64,000 bases of DNA from Antedon bifida (taxonomy: Eukaryota; Echinodermata; Crinoidea; Comatulida; Antedonidae): positions 10,861,501 to 10,925,500 of the forward strand of contig OY727093.1 of the NCBI GenBank assembly GCA_963402885.1, in the 5' to 3' direction. This document shows, in pieces, positions 46,407-60,463 of the stretch; the first letter of the stretch is position 1, and each line of letters opens with the position of its first letter. Below the pieces are notes generated by a model. It had not been told where the DNA came from, ran no database searches, and worked only from the letters and a program-made list of their open reading frames with translations. Position numbers and translations under genes: made by a program.

Positions 46407-49119
46407 GCACAACGTTCTACAAACAATGGCAAACTAAGTTTCCAAACAAGAGTTTGAATTTTTTTTTACATCGAGCGCGCTCTGGTGTTACTTGACAGAC
46501 TTGAAAAGTTTCAATAGAGCATCGATGTGGACCGAATCTAGACTTACGAATCCATATATTGATGAAACAAGCAACACCACCAGCAACAAGGGCACCTGCT
46601 AGTGAACATCGTCTGCCCAGCTTCTGAATAAAGAACCAAGTGAACAGGTAGGCCAACAACTCGGTAACACCACCCAAGAAAGTTCCAATGTATACGTCGA
46701 CGTTTAGATCCTCAACACCATACGTCAAACCATAGTAGGCAAGGTTAACGGCAAACTTATTTTAAACATTAGTTTAAGCAAAATTTAGTTTTAGTTGGAA
46801 TCTATCAAAAACATATATCTGATGTGGCTGTAATGACATGACATTACACTTTTACCTTTTTAACTTTTTCGGTCAAATAGTGTTAATACACAAATAAACA
46901 AGAAATGTGTCGTACCAACTATATGCGATGTAAACAGTTTTTCTTCTCATCTGTGGATATCGAAGTATAATCAACGGACTAGTCTTGGTACTTTCACTTG
47001 AATCCTATAATAAAAATCCATGCGTTTTACGTAACATTTTGTTTTATGTTACGCTCATAATCTTTGGTTCTTGTTCATTCCGTGTTTACGGTATGAACGC
47101 GTCTTAGACTCTGCTAATAAGATGACATTTTGTCAGCGAAATAAATATGTCAACTTACACATCCAACTTCTAAATTGTCCAATATGTCATCCGGTAAATC
47201 TCCAACTTTATTTCTTTTTGCAATTTTTTGAATAACAAGTTTTGCTTCTTCAGTTCTCCCTTTGGCAAGAAGCCACCGAGGTGACTCTGGAATAAAACTG
47301 TAAAAATGATCTAATTAGGTTAGAAATGAATTACTATATTACCTATCAGCCATACAAATATTATAATACCAACTTTGTTTGACCATTTTTTAATATTTAT
47401 ACGAAATTGTTACCATAAGTGAATTAATTAACAGAGCTAATAATCACATGTTGCTCCCTAAACAAAGTCTTAAGTTTTTCGGATTTGAGTTGTTTTTGTT
47501 TTTTTCATAAGAAAAAAACCATTTTACACGATTTTAACATTATGACCCTACTGTACTATAGAAAAGGCTACAGCTTCAACAGCTAATTATATTTCCTGTT
47601 TACATTCATTTTAAGCTTTCCGTTTTTAATTTATAAAATACAATTATAATATATTGGTTCTTACAAGTAAAGCAACAGCAGAGGGGAAAGGGAAATGCTG
47701 AAAGTCATGAGAAGCTTGTCCCATGATCTAATGAAATAAGCAATCGGAGCTAACATCATTATGCCAAAGCACCAATAGATAGTCACAATGGTAGACATCA
47801 TGGCTCGTCTTGATGGAGCAACTAATTCCGTAACTGAAAATAATAACAGAGAAAAAAACAATATTTAAATATAAATTGTCTGTATGGTATTAAATTATCG
47901 GGACAGTCTACGAAATATATTGGAAATGTTCATTGTATGCCCGTGACGAAAATTATATTATGTTTGAAACTTTAACATTTAACTTTAAAATATGATTATA
48001 TTATTTCTGACCAACCTTGAAAGGTCACGACATTTACAGCGTGTTGTTTTACCAGGCATGATACTGAAGCAGGGAGACAAACCTAGGCCCCATGCATATT
48101 GCCCTTGCATGCACACAATGCATTAACATGATTTCAATACTGTCCTTCATTATGTCGCTCTATTTTTTTTTTTCTGTCTCAAGTCTCAATTTTGCGTGAA
48201 TGTTTAGTACACTGTGCAGTATTATACCTATCATCAGCTCTGAATATACCATTTTAATTGTATTTGTTAAGTTGGTCAATGGTTTAAAATATGAATTTTA
48301 ATGATCTTTAATAAAATATTATCCTACCGTATGTGAAGACTGAACAATATAACCCAGTATTACATATTCCGGTCAGGAAGCGGAAACTCGCATACATCAC
48401 ATATGATTTCGACAGACTGCATAACATCGAGAATGATAAAGCCAATGCAAAGCCTAAAAACACTCCTTTTCTTCTTCCTAGACTAACAATTGAAATTTAT
48501 AAAATGTGAGTAGTGTAACAAAATGCAGCAGTCGAAGAGTACGGTACTTATAAGTTTGAACTACACTCAAACATGGATTAAGGAATAGACTCAAAATCGC
48601 ATATAATTAGAAGACTCGCTGAAAATCGCGAAAACCATTATTTAAACAAGTGCAATAAGAGAGTTGCAACATCCACCAGGAGTAACAAGTATCAAGAATC
48701 GTGATAAACATTATTCTTGTATAGTTACGGCCTAATATTAGTAAAATAATAAAAAGTGGTCCAGAATTGTTATCCTGGTCCGGATTGCCTCCAAAATTTA
48801 ATGGCATGATACTATTATGAAGGTACCGAATTCTTTCATTTATTTAAAACTTACAAATCAGAAAGAAGTCCGAATAGAATAGAACCAACAATGAAGCCTG
48901 CTAGGTACAACGATGACGCCAACGACACCAAATAACTGTCTTCACACACCAGGTCAAACTACCAAAATATAATGCATATTATATAAATATTTATTGTTAA
49001 ATTAAATACTTATAAGGCATTGTTGTGATGTATTGCAACAACTCCTGAAATATAGGTAACAATGATTTTAGAAAGATTGAAAATGTTCATCTGGTTTGAA
49101 GATACGATATTTTAAAAAT

Positions 49120-49222
49120 CTATTTTGACAAACCAAAATTAGTTACTGACCTGACTGACAGTTTCAGTGCTCCTTTCGAACTGTCAGTCAGGTCAGTAAC
49201 TAATTTTGGTTTGTCTAAATAG
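49120..49222. repeat. Foldback element in intron 1, copy 5
   Basis: As copy 3, with the flanks also extending the complementarity. Confidence 0.75.
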
Positions 49223-50502
49223 ATTTTTAAAATAATGATTTTAGATGTTGTATATTATAACATAATGTGTGCTGAAAAGGCCGGTAAGTATATAGGCCTA
49301 CTGTTGTGCTCGCTCATATAGCAAGGAAGAGTTAATTACACTCTTCCCTGCTCATACAATGATACAATGATATAATTGATTGTAACCTATCCTAGCCTAT
49401 AACTAAATCAGTTTTAATAGATGTTCATTTAAGGTTTTTTTACAAAGTATTCACCACGAGCTAAACTTTATTGTTCATATACACAATGACAGTTTTGAAT
49501 ACAAGGTACTCCAACGCAACCGTTTCTAAAATCTAAAACTAATCTCTATTTCTACACAATAGAGCATGCATTATGGGAGACACAGTGACTTCAACCAGTC
49601 TTTATGCCAATGGTTTATATTGTAATAACTTATCAGTTTGTATATTTAATACATACGCCATATGGGCTAGTATGTTATTTCCATAGTTTGTTTTTCGACC
49701 AGCATAATGATAATACAATAACATACAAGCCAACTTAGTGTGCAAAAAAACAATGTTGACATTCATTTATATCTACAATTCAACATTATATCTATTTAAT
49801 GTATTTATGGTGTTATTTATCTATAAACCATAATCCTCTTTTCTTGAGTTTTGTCCTACCTCTTGACGAACACAAAATAAACAATCTTACCTCAGACACA
49901 ATAGTGGAATCATACCGTGATCGATCGTAAGCCCATCCATGTTCACAATCAATCAGTTCAGTCGTATCATTTGCATACATTTTACGTTGTGCTTCATTGA
50001 TTAATAGTGTCCCCTCATCATCTGGTGGAAGATTCATGCTATCGTTTGTATTCCAGCAATCACCGAGATAAAGTTCGCTACAATTAGCTTCATATGGAGG
50101 CTTGCAATGGTGATCCATAGTCCCACTGATAAACACGGTTGATAGTAAACGAATTCAAAAATATAAGACAGCATATTGACAATGTCACCAGTTTGTGATA
50201 GAGACCATATTCACCAATGTATTTAAAGACGTTATCAAACTTCATAGTGTTATTAGATTAGTACTTATTCAACAACCAATCCTGACGCTACTGATCTCTG
50301 GATAGGATTTGTTCTATTGTGTGTAGGCTACAGTTGTTACAAATGTTAGTTATTAACATAACACAAGACTATATAGAATATGTATCACCGCGCAATTCCT
50401 CGTTCAAGTTTAACTGTTTTGAAAACAGCTCCTGCGAGTCTCATGGGCTCAACACCGCACATTAGTATTGTATGCACCATGGTGAACGGACGTGCCTAAA
50501 CG

Positions 50503-52882
50503 TGCACGGATACCAAGATTATCAATCTGCTTCAAGAAAAGCTTAATGTCAGCGTTGGAATTGCCGACATAGATAGAACTCATAGACTAGGACAAAGTAA
50601 GGGCTCAGACGCTAAACAAACCTAGACGTGTTATCATTAAATTCTCAAACTACAACAAAAGAAGAGAAGTATTTAATGCAAAAAACAATTTGGTGGATAC
50701 TTCATACATGAGCATCTGACCCTGAAACACTCGGAGTAGTATTACGAGCCATAAAAACCAAATATGCGAAGTACATTAAATCATGTATTTCCATGATTAA
50801 ATCTACATGGACACTTGGCGGCAAGATTTTATTCTTACCAACGGCATAAAAAAACTTACCATCAGTAATCAACTAGATCAATCTCGGAACCTAAACGATT
50901 TAAAAGCTTGAACTAGAAATTAATAACAATGACATTCTATAACTAACAGTGTGAGCTGGTTGACCTTTAAATAAGGCTATACAATTTATTTTGTTTTTAC
51001 AAGTCTTTTTTTATGTTTCACCTTTTTTTTTTGTTATGCCTTACAGAAATGTACTTGATTATTTAGACCCAAACATGGATATGCAAGTAATCATGTCAAG
51101 TTGTTCCTACATTATAAATTATATGTTCTTTATATGACAAACCCATAGATAAGCAAAATATAGCTAATGTGAGTGTGATGTTTGTAATAATTCTGTGCAT
51201 GCTCACTGTCTTGACGGATATACTGACTGGATTTGCATATCATGTATCAACTGTTTATTTCCTTTCAATAAACTCTCAGATGATGATTTTCGATGTACAA
51301 AACCCCAATATCTCCCCTTTATATCTTGATATTACTCGGCTTAACTCAACAAATACTAGCCTAATAGATTCTGTTCTGTTGGTGTTTTAAGTAAATTAAA
51401 ATATATTCTTCCATACAATATTTTATTTTTGCTTTACAACACTCTATTCTACCATACTCCTACTGTAATATTGCTTGGGCTTCAATTTCTAACAACATTT
51501 TGCAGACTAATCCTAGGAATAGTCCATTAAACATCAAAAATTCACTGTCTCTTTAAGCTTCAAAAGAAGGCTCTAAGGATTTGCACGGGAGAATCCCCAA
51601 GATCCCATACAAAGCAATTATTCCATCAGCTAAACACTTTAAACATATTCAATATTAACAAACTGCAAACGCTTGTATTTATGTTTCGTGTTATTAATAA
51701 CCAACTCTCTTCTCATTTTAAAGGAAATTTAAAGTAATAAATTATAGTTTAGGCCTATACACAACACAAGTACTTTCTTTTAACTAAGGATGTGGTATAT
51801 AAATGGGGTAGATTTCAGAGTAATAGAAGTGTTAGGATGAATGGTATATTGTTTCTAAAGGTAATTAAAGCGTGAATGTTAGTCAAGGGAGACACTTTAT
51901 CAAAGTTCCAACCACAGTAATTTACAATGTATTTCTATAGACCAACGGGTATATCTAATAGTGGAACCACAAAAATGTAGGATAGGCTAATTTCTAATTG
52001 GCAACCAATGGGAATTCAGAGTGTTTTTAGTTCTTTACTAAGAGCACACTTCGATGTTAAATTAGCCGTTCGATAGTTGTACAAACTTTTCAATCTTCCC
52101 ACCCAACCATCCCCCGGCATCATCCAACACCTAGCTCAACACAGGAGCTACTCATATGTTACTCATGTTATTCGCTCATTTGGCTGGTATAATTCCACAA
52201 TTTACCTAACGGATGTCACATCCTTACCGATATACTTAATAACAACCATTTGATTTACTGGCTCCTGTGACAACACACTGAACCTTTAATACAGCGATGT
52301 CATATGAGTGGTAGCCCCCAAGAGGCCAAAATGTAGTTTATTATTAAGCTTTGGTAGTATTTAGCATTGCTTGTACAGTATCAGTAGAAATAAATAATAT
52401 TTATTGTTAAATATGTATACTCTGAATAAACTGTGTAAACTCATTGTTTACAATGGTTAGAGTCAGGTTCATTCTTATAACACCAGGTCATTTACCCGGA
52501 AACATTTTATTTATGAAAAGTACACTACAGCTCTCAGGAAAAATTCTTTCATTTTAACGGACCATTTTTATGGAATAATTTAACTTTAAACATTAAATTA
52601 TCACCGACCTTACTTTCAATACAAAATAATAATCCATCAATATTCTTTAGATAGTTAATAATTTGCTCCTATGGAATTTATATCCTACTTTTCCTTCTAT
52701 TGATATTCAACCAAATCTTTGTTGTTCTTTTTTTTTAGAAAGCAATTGTACGTTCATGTACAATGTGATGTATTTTGGAATACTCAGCCTTAAAGCCCTG
52801 TTTGGCTTATTAGATTTTCCACACATAAACAAATAATTAGCCAGATTTTTTATTTTTCTTTGTCAATAAAATGAATGAATGA
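50503..52882 (+). mobile_element. CR1-like LINE remnant, spacer between copies 5 and 6
   Basis: Same 5' truncation point (TGCACGGATACC) and same frameshifts as the remnant at 8695-11064; PHD piece about 51148-51390, RT C-terminus about 51410-51735, ATGA-type tail near 52870-52882. Confidence 0.75.
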
Positions 52883-52898
52883 AAAAATGATAGCATAA

Positions 52899-53160
52899 GA
52901 GAGGAGCTTGGTGTATCAAATGATTGGTTGCTGCAGTGTGTTAAAAAGCAGAAATTGTGCTATTTTGGTTACATTAAACGGATGTACGATGGAATGGAGA
53001 AGACAGTGTTGAAGGCTTATATTCCAGGGAAGAGAAGAAGAGGAAGACCAAGATGCAAATGGAAAGACTATAACAGATGTGTTTGAATCTATGGAGCAAG
53101 CAAGTAGGATGACAGAAGACAGGAGATGATTTCAGAGTAGTGTTAGAGAAGCTTTCTTTT
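52899..53160 (+). mobile_element. RTE-like LINE C-terminal fragment
   Basis: As at 11081 but without the 50-bp loss, so this member of the pair keeps the older state. Confidence 0.6.
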
Positions 53161-53969
53161 TTCGCGTGTGAAAATCTCCTCTTGAGGATGAAGTCTTTCA
53201 CATGATTGTTGTCCGTAGTTAAAAAAAGGCCTAATGCAAAACCTTTCGATAATTTAGAGCTCACTTGTAATCAAGCTATATAAATATTAAATGAAATTAT
53301 AAATATATGAAAAAAAAACAATGCTGATACTTCTGATTTTCGTGATCGTTACACCACACACAGTGCCCAGCAGACGCTAACCCCACTGTTCATTCTGTAG
53401 AATAGATATCATGTTCGAAAAGGATGACACAATTTAGTTTGTCGTTAAAGTTAGACTGAAAGATGAACAAACTTTCGTTTCGGAAAAGACTTCGAGATGT
53501 AAATTTGAAGTATTTATTATTATTATATTTTTCTGGCGAGTCGAAGATTTAAAGAAAGTCTAAAAATGTGAAATTGTAAGTAATTCATTGTATAGATTCT
53601 ACTTTATTTCTCCGTTTATGTTATTTAAATTATTTTTTTAAATACTATTTCTAAAATTAAAAATAAAATTAAAATGTCATTAGTAACATTATTATATTAA
53701 AACAAAAATTATATTATATAACATAATTGTAAACCTGGTAGGGTTATTTCTTAATTAGCTACAACATGTTATTACAACGTGTTAATGTTTTTTATTTGAC
53801 ATATTCCCTTCTATACATAACATGTTTAGACCACATTGCTTAGTTTCACGGCGATTTAAATATCTAGATACAACCCAAACCCAAACGAATTTAACTAAAC
53901 CTGGCATGAGAACCAAAACAAACCGATTTAATCACTATTCCAATAACAAATTTCTAATTTAGTTTATTC
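53161..53969. other. 3' flank of copy 6
   Basis: Same flank as copy 2; nothing coding seen. Confidence 0.45.
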
Positions 53970-56900
53970 TTAAGTATTGGCTGCTTGCATCTGAAGACTT
54001 TCAAAATCTTTATTCCCTCTTATGTTGTTTTTCCTGAAACAAGAAAACGGCGTGTCATCGGTAATAGACTAAAAGATGCGGAGAAATATGTTTAAACGTA
54101 AAAGTAAAGAACCTAGCGTCGCTAGTGGGAACCACGCTTAAGTACTGTTCTTACCTCGTAATCATTTCAGCTTCTTCTATAGTCTGCGGAAGTGGCACAT
54201 TTAGAGTTTCAGGCAGAAGTAGTGCCACCAGTCCAGAAGTCACTGACGTCAAACTGAACGCCACCAGTGGCAGAGGTGCCCATACTTTTTCGAGAAAAAG
54301 AATCTGAGGGGCAAGCATCCCAGCCACTCGTGAAAAGAGGGAGCATATTCCTAAACCGGTGGTCCTGTAAACACGTATACAATTACGTTTCAGTCAATAT
54401 GTGACATGTATTGACACAAGTTACAATGGCAGCAAAAGAAGCGGGTGCTTGTTATTTTGTATTTTACAGACCATTTACACAGACCAGACAACATTCAGGA
54501 ACATATTAATATTATTTTACGAACTTATCATATAGTATTACTGTAAAGTAAATGTATTTAACTTGCCTAATGTTCGTTGGAAAAAGTTCAACAGTATATA
54601 TATAAACAATTCCAAATGCAGATGTAATAAAAAACTTGCCAATCATTGCTAAAGATGTTCTGAAAGCCACCAGTGTTACCGCTGAAAATGTACAAACATA
54701 ATTATTATTACTCTAAAATGGCCTCATAAAAGCAACACGTTGCTCATTAATAATTGAAAATTCGAATCGACCCGATTGAAAAATACATTGTTAAAAATAA
54801 TTAGTTTAGTAATAATTGTAGCATATCAAAACAGAAGGTCGAATTCTGATTTGTCAGTATATAGTACCGTATGCTCGATTATAATCCAACACACTAATTT
54901 ATTTGGAATTCATTGTTGATTCAATTCAGTATAATTGAACCCCACCACAAACTTTCGTACCCAGGCAATCATGGACTAGTACAAAGTACACAGTACCATA
55001 AGACGCAACCACCAACCACCATATTTGGGAAGGTTGTGACTGTCCATTTGAGGTTCACACGACATGAGATTTTCAAATGTACAGCTTCCATTAAAGATGT
55101 ATTGTCCTCCAAAAACATGAAAAATAATAAATAATAAAATCAGACTTTAAATAGTTCATTTTGCAGTTTTAATAAAGTTATTCACTTCTGTAAAAAAAAA
55201 ATCAAAATAAAAAATTATTTCACTTATAAAGAGACAAAAAAAACGTTTAATTTTAACCAAAAACCATTACCTGACAGACAATTTAAGAATTTTTTGCTTT
55301 AAATCACATTTTTTCAGGTAAATATGTTTTGCTCAAAGTGAATAACTATTACACTAAAATGGCATATTCAACAAAAAATGTGAAAACAATTTTTTTTTTT
55401 AGGGGGACAATATATCTTTAAGCACAACGTTCTACAAACAATGGCAAACTGAGTTTCCAAACAAAAGTTTGAATTTTTTTTTTACATCGAGCGCGCTCTG
55501 GTGTTACGTGACAGACTTGAAAAGTTTCAATAGAGAATGCGCATCGATGTGGACCGAATCTAGACTTACGAATCCATATATTGATGAAACAAGCAACACC
55601 ACCAGCAACAAGGGTACCTGCTAGTGAACATCGTCTGCCCAGCTTCTGAATAAAGAACCAAGTGAACAGGTAGGCCAACAACTCGGTAACACCACCCAAG
55701 AAAGTTCCAATGTATACGTCGACGTTTAGACCCTCAACACCATACGTCAAACCATAGTAGGCAAGGTTAACGGCAAACCTATTTTAAACATTCGTTTAAG
55801 CAAAATTTAGTTTTAGTTGGAATTTATCAAAAACATATCTTTGATATGGCTGTAATGACATGGCATTATACTTTTTACCTTTTTTACTTTTTCGGTCACA
55901 GAGTTTTAGAGCGGAATAAATGAAAATAGTTTTATTACACAAATAAACAAGAAATGTGTCGTACCAACTGTATGTGATGTAAACAGTTTTCCTTCTCATC
56001 TGTGGATATCGAAGTATAATCAACGGACTAGTCTTGGTACTTTCACTTGAATCCTATAATAAATATTCATGCGTTTTACGTCACATTTTGTTTTATTAAC
56101 TTTCTTTTATTCAATTAAAGATGTATTGTCCCCCAAAACATGAAAAATAAAATCAGACTTAGAATAGATTATTTTGTAGTTTTAATTACGTTAGAAACGT
56201 TTTCGTAAAAAAAAAACCGGAGAAAATTAATGTTTTCACTCATAAAATGACAAAATAAATGGCTAAATTCAACCAAAAACCCATTGGCTGGCAGCCAATT
56301 TGATTAATGTTTGCTTTAAATTACAGTTTTTTAGGTAAATACATTTTTTTGATCACATTTTTTGGTTTAAGTGGATAACTCTTAGGTATTAATGTCACCT
56401 AATAGTTATCCACTTACACCAAAAATGGCATATTCAACAACAAAATGTTAAGAATTATTTTTCAGGGGGAGGGGGGAGGGGCAATACATCTTTAAAAACC
56501 TATAAAATCAACCAAAACGAGGAACCAGTCAGACATATCAATTTTGCATGGTTGTGAGATCAGGCGTCGACCCTTTCCCTAAAACTGTTATGAATAAATA
56601 CAAAATATTTTCTCTTTTTCTATTGACAATAATGTCACTTAACTATTACTATACGATGACATTTTGTCAGCGAAATAAATATTTCAACTTACACATCCAA
56701 CTTCTAAATTGTCCAATATGTCATCCGGTAAATCTCCAACTTTATTTCTTTTTGCAATTTTTTGAATAACAAGTTTTGCTTCTTCAGTTCTCCCTTTGGC
56801 AAGAAGCCAGCGAGGTGACTCTGGAATAAAACTGTAAAAAATGATCAAATTAAGTTAGAAATGAATTACTAGATTACCAGCCACCGAATTACATAAAATA

Positions 56901-59900
56901 TTATAATACCAACTTTGCTTGACCATAATTATTTTTTAAATATTGATAGAAAATTGTTACCATATGCGAATTAATTCACAGAGCTAATATTCACATAATG
57001 CTCCCGAAACAAAGTCTTAAGTTTTTCGGAGTGGAGTTCTTTTTTTGATTGTCATAAGAAAACAAGGCCATATACATGGCTGCAGTCGCGTGCTCAAATT
57101 TGAGTTAGTGTTTACCGACCGACCAACCATCCGACCGACATAGTGAGCTGTAGAGCAGAGTAAAATACTATAGTGGATGCTGAAATTTGCTTTAAAGGAG
57201 AAGGTGTTAGATGAAAAAGGAACTCTTATAGATTATCGGAAGAGGTGGCAATAGGAGAAACCCAAGGGCTGGAAAGAGAAAGCCCTACATGGAGATTCCT
57301 ATCGATATTATAAATTTTATTTAATTGTGATTCATGCTTGTGAAGATATGATTACAAACGTGATTTCGTTAAATCGTGCGTAGATCGCGTAATTTTTTAT
57401 TGCGCACCGTGAACAAATAACCACACCGATTCCTGGCCATAAGGAATATACTGTAAAAAATTGACTTAGCTAGATGAAACTGATATCAAGGCAAGGCCAT
57501 ATACAAGTTAGTGTTTACCGACCGACCGACCAACCGACCGACTTAGTGAGCTGTAGAGTCGAGTTGCACGCGACTAAAAAATTGACACTTTACACGATTT
57601 GAACACTATGATCCACTTTTACAATAGCTAATTATATTTCCTGTGTACATTCATTTAAGGAACATGTAATATAGCAATTCACAAATTACTCTTTATATGC
57701 TTTCCGTTTTTAATTTATAAAAGTACACTTACAAGTAAAGCAACAGCAGAGGGGAAAGGGAAATGCTGAAAGTCATGAGAAGCTTGTCCCATGATCTAAT
57801 GAAATAAGCAATCGGAGCTAACATCATTATGCCAAAGCACCAATAGATAGTCACAATGGTAGACATCATGGCTCGTCTTGATGGAGCAACTAATTCCGTA
57901 ACTGAAAATAATAACAGAGAAAAAGCAATATTTAAATTCAAATTGTCTGTATGGTATTAAATTATCGGGACAGTCTACGAAATATATTGGAAATGTTCAT
58001 TGTATGCCCGTGACGAACAGTTATCTCATCAAAATATTATTATTCAGCTTTAAAGGTCGGGACATTTACCGGGTGTTGTTTTTATCAGGCATGGTACTGT
58101 ACCGTTTTTCGTCCCTTGTCCCTGCATGCACACAATGCATTAACTATGACGTGAATCGAACGCTCCTTAATTATGTCGTCTCAATATTTCGGAAATTTTA
58201 GGTGAATGTTGGTAGACGGTGCAGTATTACCTATCTTCAGATCTGAATATACCATTTTTGTATATATATATACCACAATTGTAATTGTTAAGGTGGTCAT
58301 AGTTTTTGTAATATGTAAAAGTGTTGTTTTTTTTCGCAACGGGTTAAATTATGAATTTTAATGATAAAATATTATTCCTACCGTATGTGAAGACTGAAAC
58401 ATATATCCCAATATCAGATATTCCGGTCAGGAAGCGGAAACCCACATACATCACATATGATTTCGACAGACTGCATAACATCGTGAATGATAAAGCCAAT
58501 GCAAAGCCTAAAAACACTCCTTTTCTTCTTCCTAGACTAACAATTGAAATGTATAAAATGTGAGTAGTGTAACGAAATGAATGAATATGAAAGATTACGG
58601 TACTAAGTTTGAACTACAATCAAACATGGATTAAGGAATAGATCTATAGAATATATTCCTTAATCCATGACTCAAAAGCGCATATAATTAGGAAACTCGA
58701 TGAAAATCGCAAAAACCAGTATTACAAGGGTTGCAACATCCACCAGGAGTAACAGGTATCAAGAATCGTGATAAACATTCTTCTTGTATAGTTACGGCCT
58801 AAGATTATTCAAATAATAAAAAGTGGTCTAGAATTGTTATCCTGGTCCAGATTGCTTCCAAAATTAAATGGCATGATACTATTATGAAGGTACCGAATTC
58901 TTTCATTTATTTAAAACTTACAAATCACAAAGAAGTCCGAATAGAATAGAACCAACAAAGAAGCCTGCTATGTACAACGATGACGCCAACGACATCAAAT
59001 AACTGTCTTCACACACCAGGTCAAACTACCAAAATTTAATGCATATTATATAAATATTTATTGTTGACACTAATAAGGCATTGTTAGGATGTATTGGAAC
59101 AATTCCTGAAATATAGGTAACAATGATTTTAGAATGATTGAAAATGTTCATCTGGTTTGAAGATACGATATTTAAAAAAACTATTTTGACAAACCAAAAT
59201 TAGTTACTGACCTGACTGACAGTTTCAGTGCTCTTTTCACGAACTGTCAGTCAGGTCAGTAACTAATTTTGGTTTGTCAAAATAGATTTTAAAAATAATG
59301 GTTTTAGATATTGTATATTATAACATAATGTGTGCTGAAAAGGCCGGTAAGTATAGAGGCCTACTGTTGTGCTCGTTCATATACCAAGGAAGAGTTAATT
59401 ACACTCTTCCCTGCTCATACAATGATATAATTTTGAAAGATTGAAACCTAGCCTAACCTATAACTAAATCAGTTTTAATAGATGTTTATCTAAGGTTTTT
59501 TTACAAAGTATTCACCACGAGCTAAACTTTATTGTTCATATACACAATGACAGTTTTGAATATGAGGTACTCCAACGCAACCGTTTCTAAAATCTAAAAC
59601 TAATCTCTATTTCTACACAATAGAGCATGCATTATGGGAGACACAGTGACTTCAACCAGTCTTTATGCCAATAGTTAATATTGTAATAACTTATCAGTTT
59701 GTATATTTAATACATACGCCATATGGGCTAGTATGTTATTTCTATAGTTTGTTTTTGGACCAGCATAAAAATAATACAATAACATACAAGCCAACTTAGT
59801 GTGTGCAAAAAAACAATGTTGACATTCATTTATATCTACAATTCAACATTATATCTATTTAATGTATTTATGGTGTTTTTTATCTATAAAACATAATCCT

Positions 59901-60313
59901 CTTTTCTTGAGTTTTGTCCTACCTCTTGACGAACACAAAATAAACAATCTTACCTCAGACACAATAGTGGAATCATACCGTGATCGATCGTAAGCCCATC
60001 CATGTTCACAATCAATCAGTTCAGTCGTATCATTTGCATACATTTTACATTGTGCTTCATTGATTAATAGTGTCCCCTCATCATCTGGTGGAAGACTCAT
60101 GCTATCGTTTGTATTCCAGCAATCACCGAGATAAAGTTCGCTACAATTAGCTTCATATGGAGGCTTGCAATGGTGATCCATAGTCCCACTGATAAACACG
60201 GTTGATATATTAGTAAACGAATTCAAAAATATAAGACAGCATATTGACAATGTCACCAGTTTGTGATAGAGACCATATTCACCAATGTATTTAAAGACGT
60301 TATCAAACTTCAT
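53970..60313 (-). CDS. SLC22-family transporter-like, copy 6 (intact, near-twin of copy 2)
   Basis: Exons 5' to 3': 59954-60313, 58922-59025, 58382-58536, 57733-57901, 56693-56831, 55965-56053, 55570-55778, 54567-54681, 54155-54364, 53970-54033. Joins to 537 aa. Introns, intronic elements and flanks follow copy 2 closely, with only occasional base changes per exon (for instance V131M in exon 2 and Asn-Asp-Thr for Asn-Asn-Thr in the extracellular loop), which makes it the copy-2 equivalent in the 41.8-kb repeat. Upstream lies the same Helitron at the same position but without the nested LINE. Start, motifs and topology are as in copy 2. Confidence 0.9.
55091..55421. mobile_element. TTAA-flanked MITE in intron 7, copy 6
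   Basis: Same element and position as in copy 2. Confidence 0.68.
56115..56495. mobile_element. Second TTAA-flanked MITE in intron 5, copy 6
   Basis: As in copy 2. Confidence 0.66.
57084..57576. mobile_element. Inverted-repeat element with GACC runs in intron 4, copy 6
   Basis: As in copy 2. Confidence 0.6.
58625..58669. repeat. Short palindrome in intron 2, copy 6
   Basis: As at 16755-16799. Confidence 0.75.
59181..59285. repeat. Foldback element in intron 1, copy 6
   Basis: As copy 2, same 44-bp arms. Confidence 0.82.
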
Positions 60314-60426
60314 AGTGTTATTAGATTGGTACTTATTCAACAACCAATCCTGACGCTACTGATCCCTGGATAGGATTGGTTCTGTTGTGTGTAGGCTACA
60401 GTTGTTACAAATGTTAGTTATTAACA

Positions 60427-60463
60427 CTAGAGGGTGAGCTCGCTTCGCTCGCTCCCCCTCTAG
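60427..60463 (-). other. Helitron 3'-terminal hairpin, second copy
   Basis: Identical to the hairpin at 18561-18597. Confidence 0.75.

Larger units (their letters stand above)
44925..50245 (-). pseudogene. SLC22-like transporter, copy 5 (frameshift plus lost acceptor)
   Basis: Exons 5' to 3': 49891-50245, 48855-48958, 48328-48482, 47665-47833, 47159-47297, 46916-47004, 46548-46756, 45533-45647, 45121-45330, 44925-44991. Exon 1 has the same 5-bp deletion as copy 1 (beside 50143/50144), giving a 51-codon product. Independently, the acceptor AG before exon 7 is destroyed: the plus strand reads T instead of C at 46757, so TAG|G becomes TAAG. The nearest AG is shifted one base into the exon and would frameshift, meeting a TGA within about 12 codons. 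Exon 10 has the extra GCA codon seen in copy 4. Exon 2 has Ser for Cys before the motif Asp (LLSD). Two independent lesions make this a confident pseudogene unless the sequence is in error. Confidence 0.87.
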
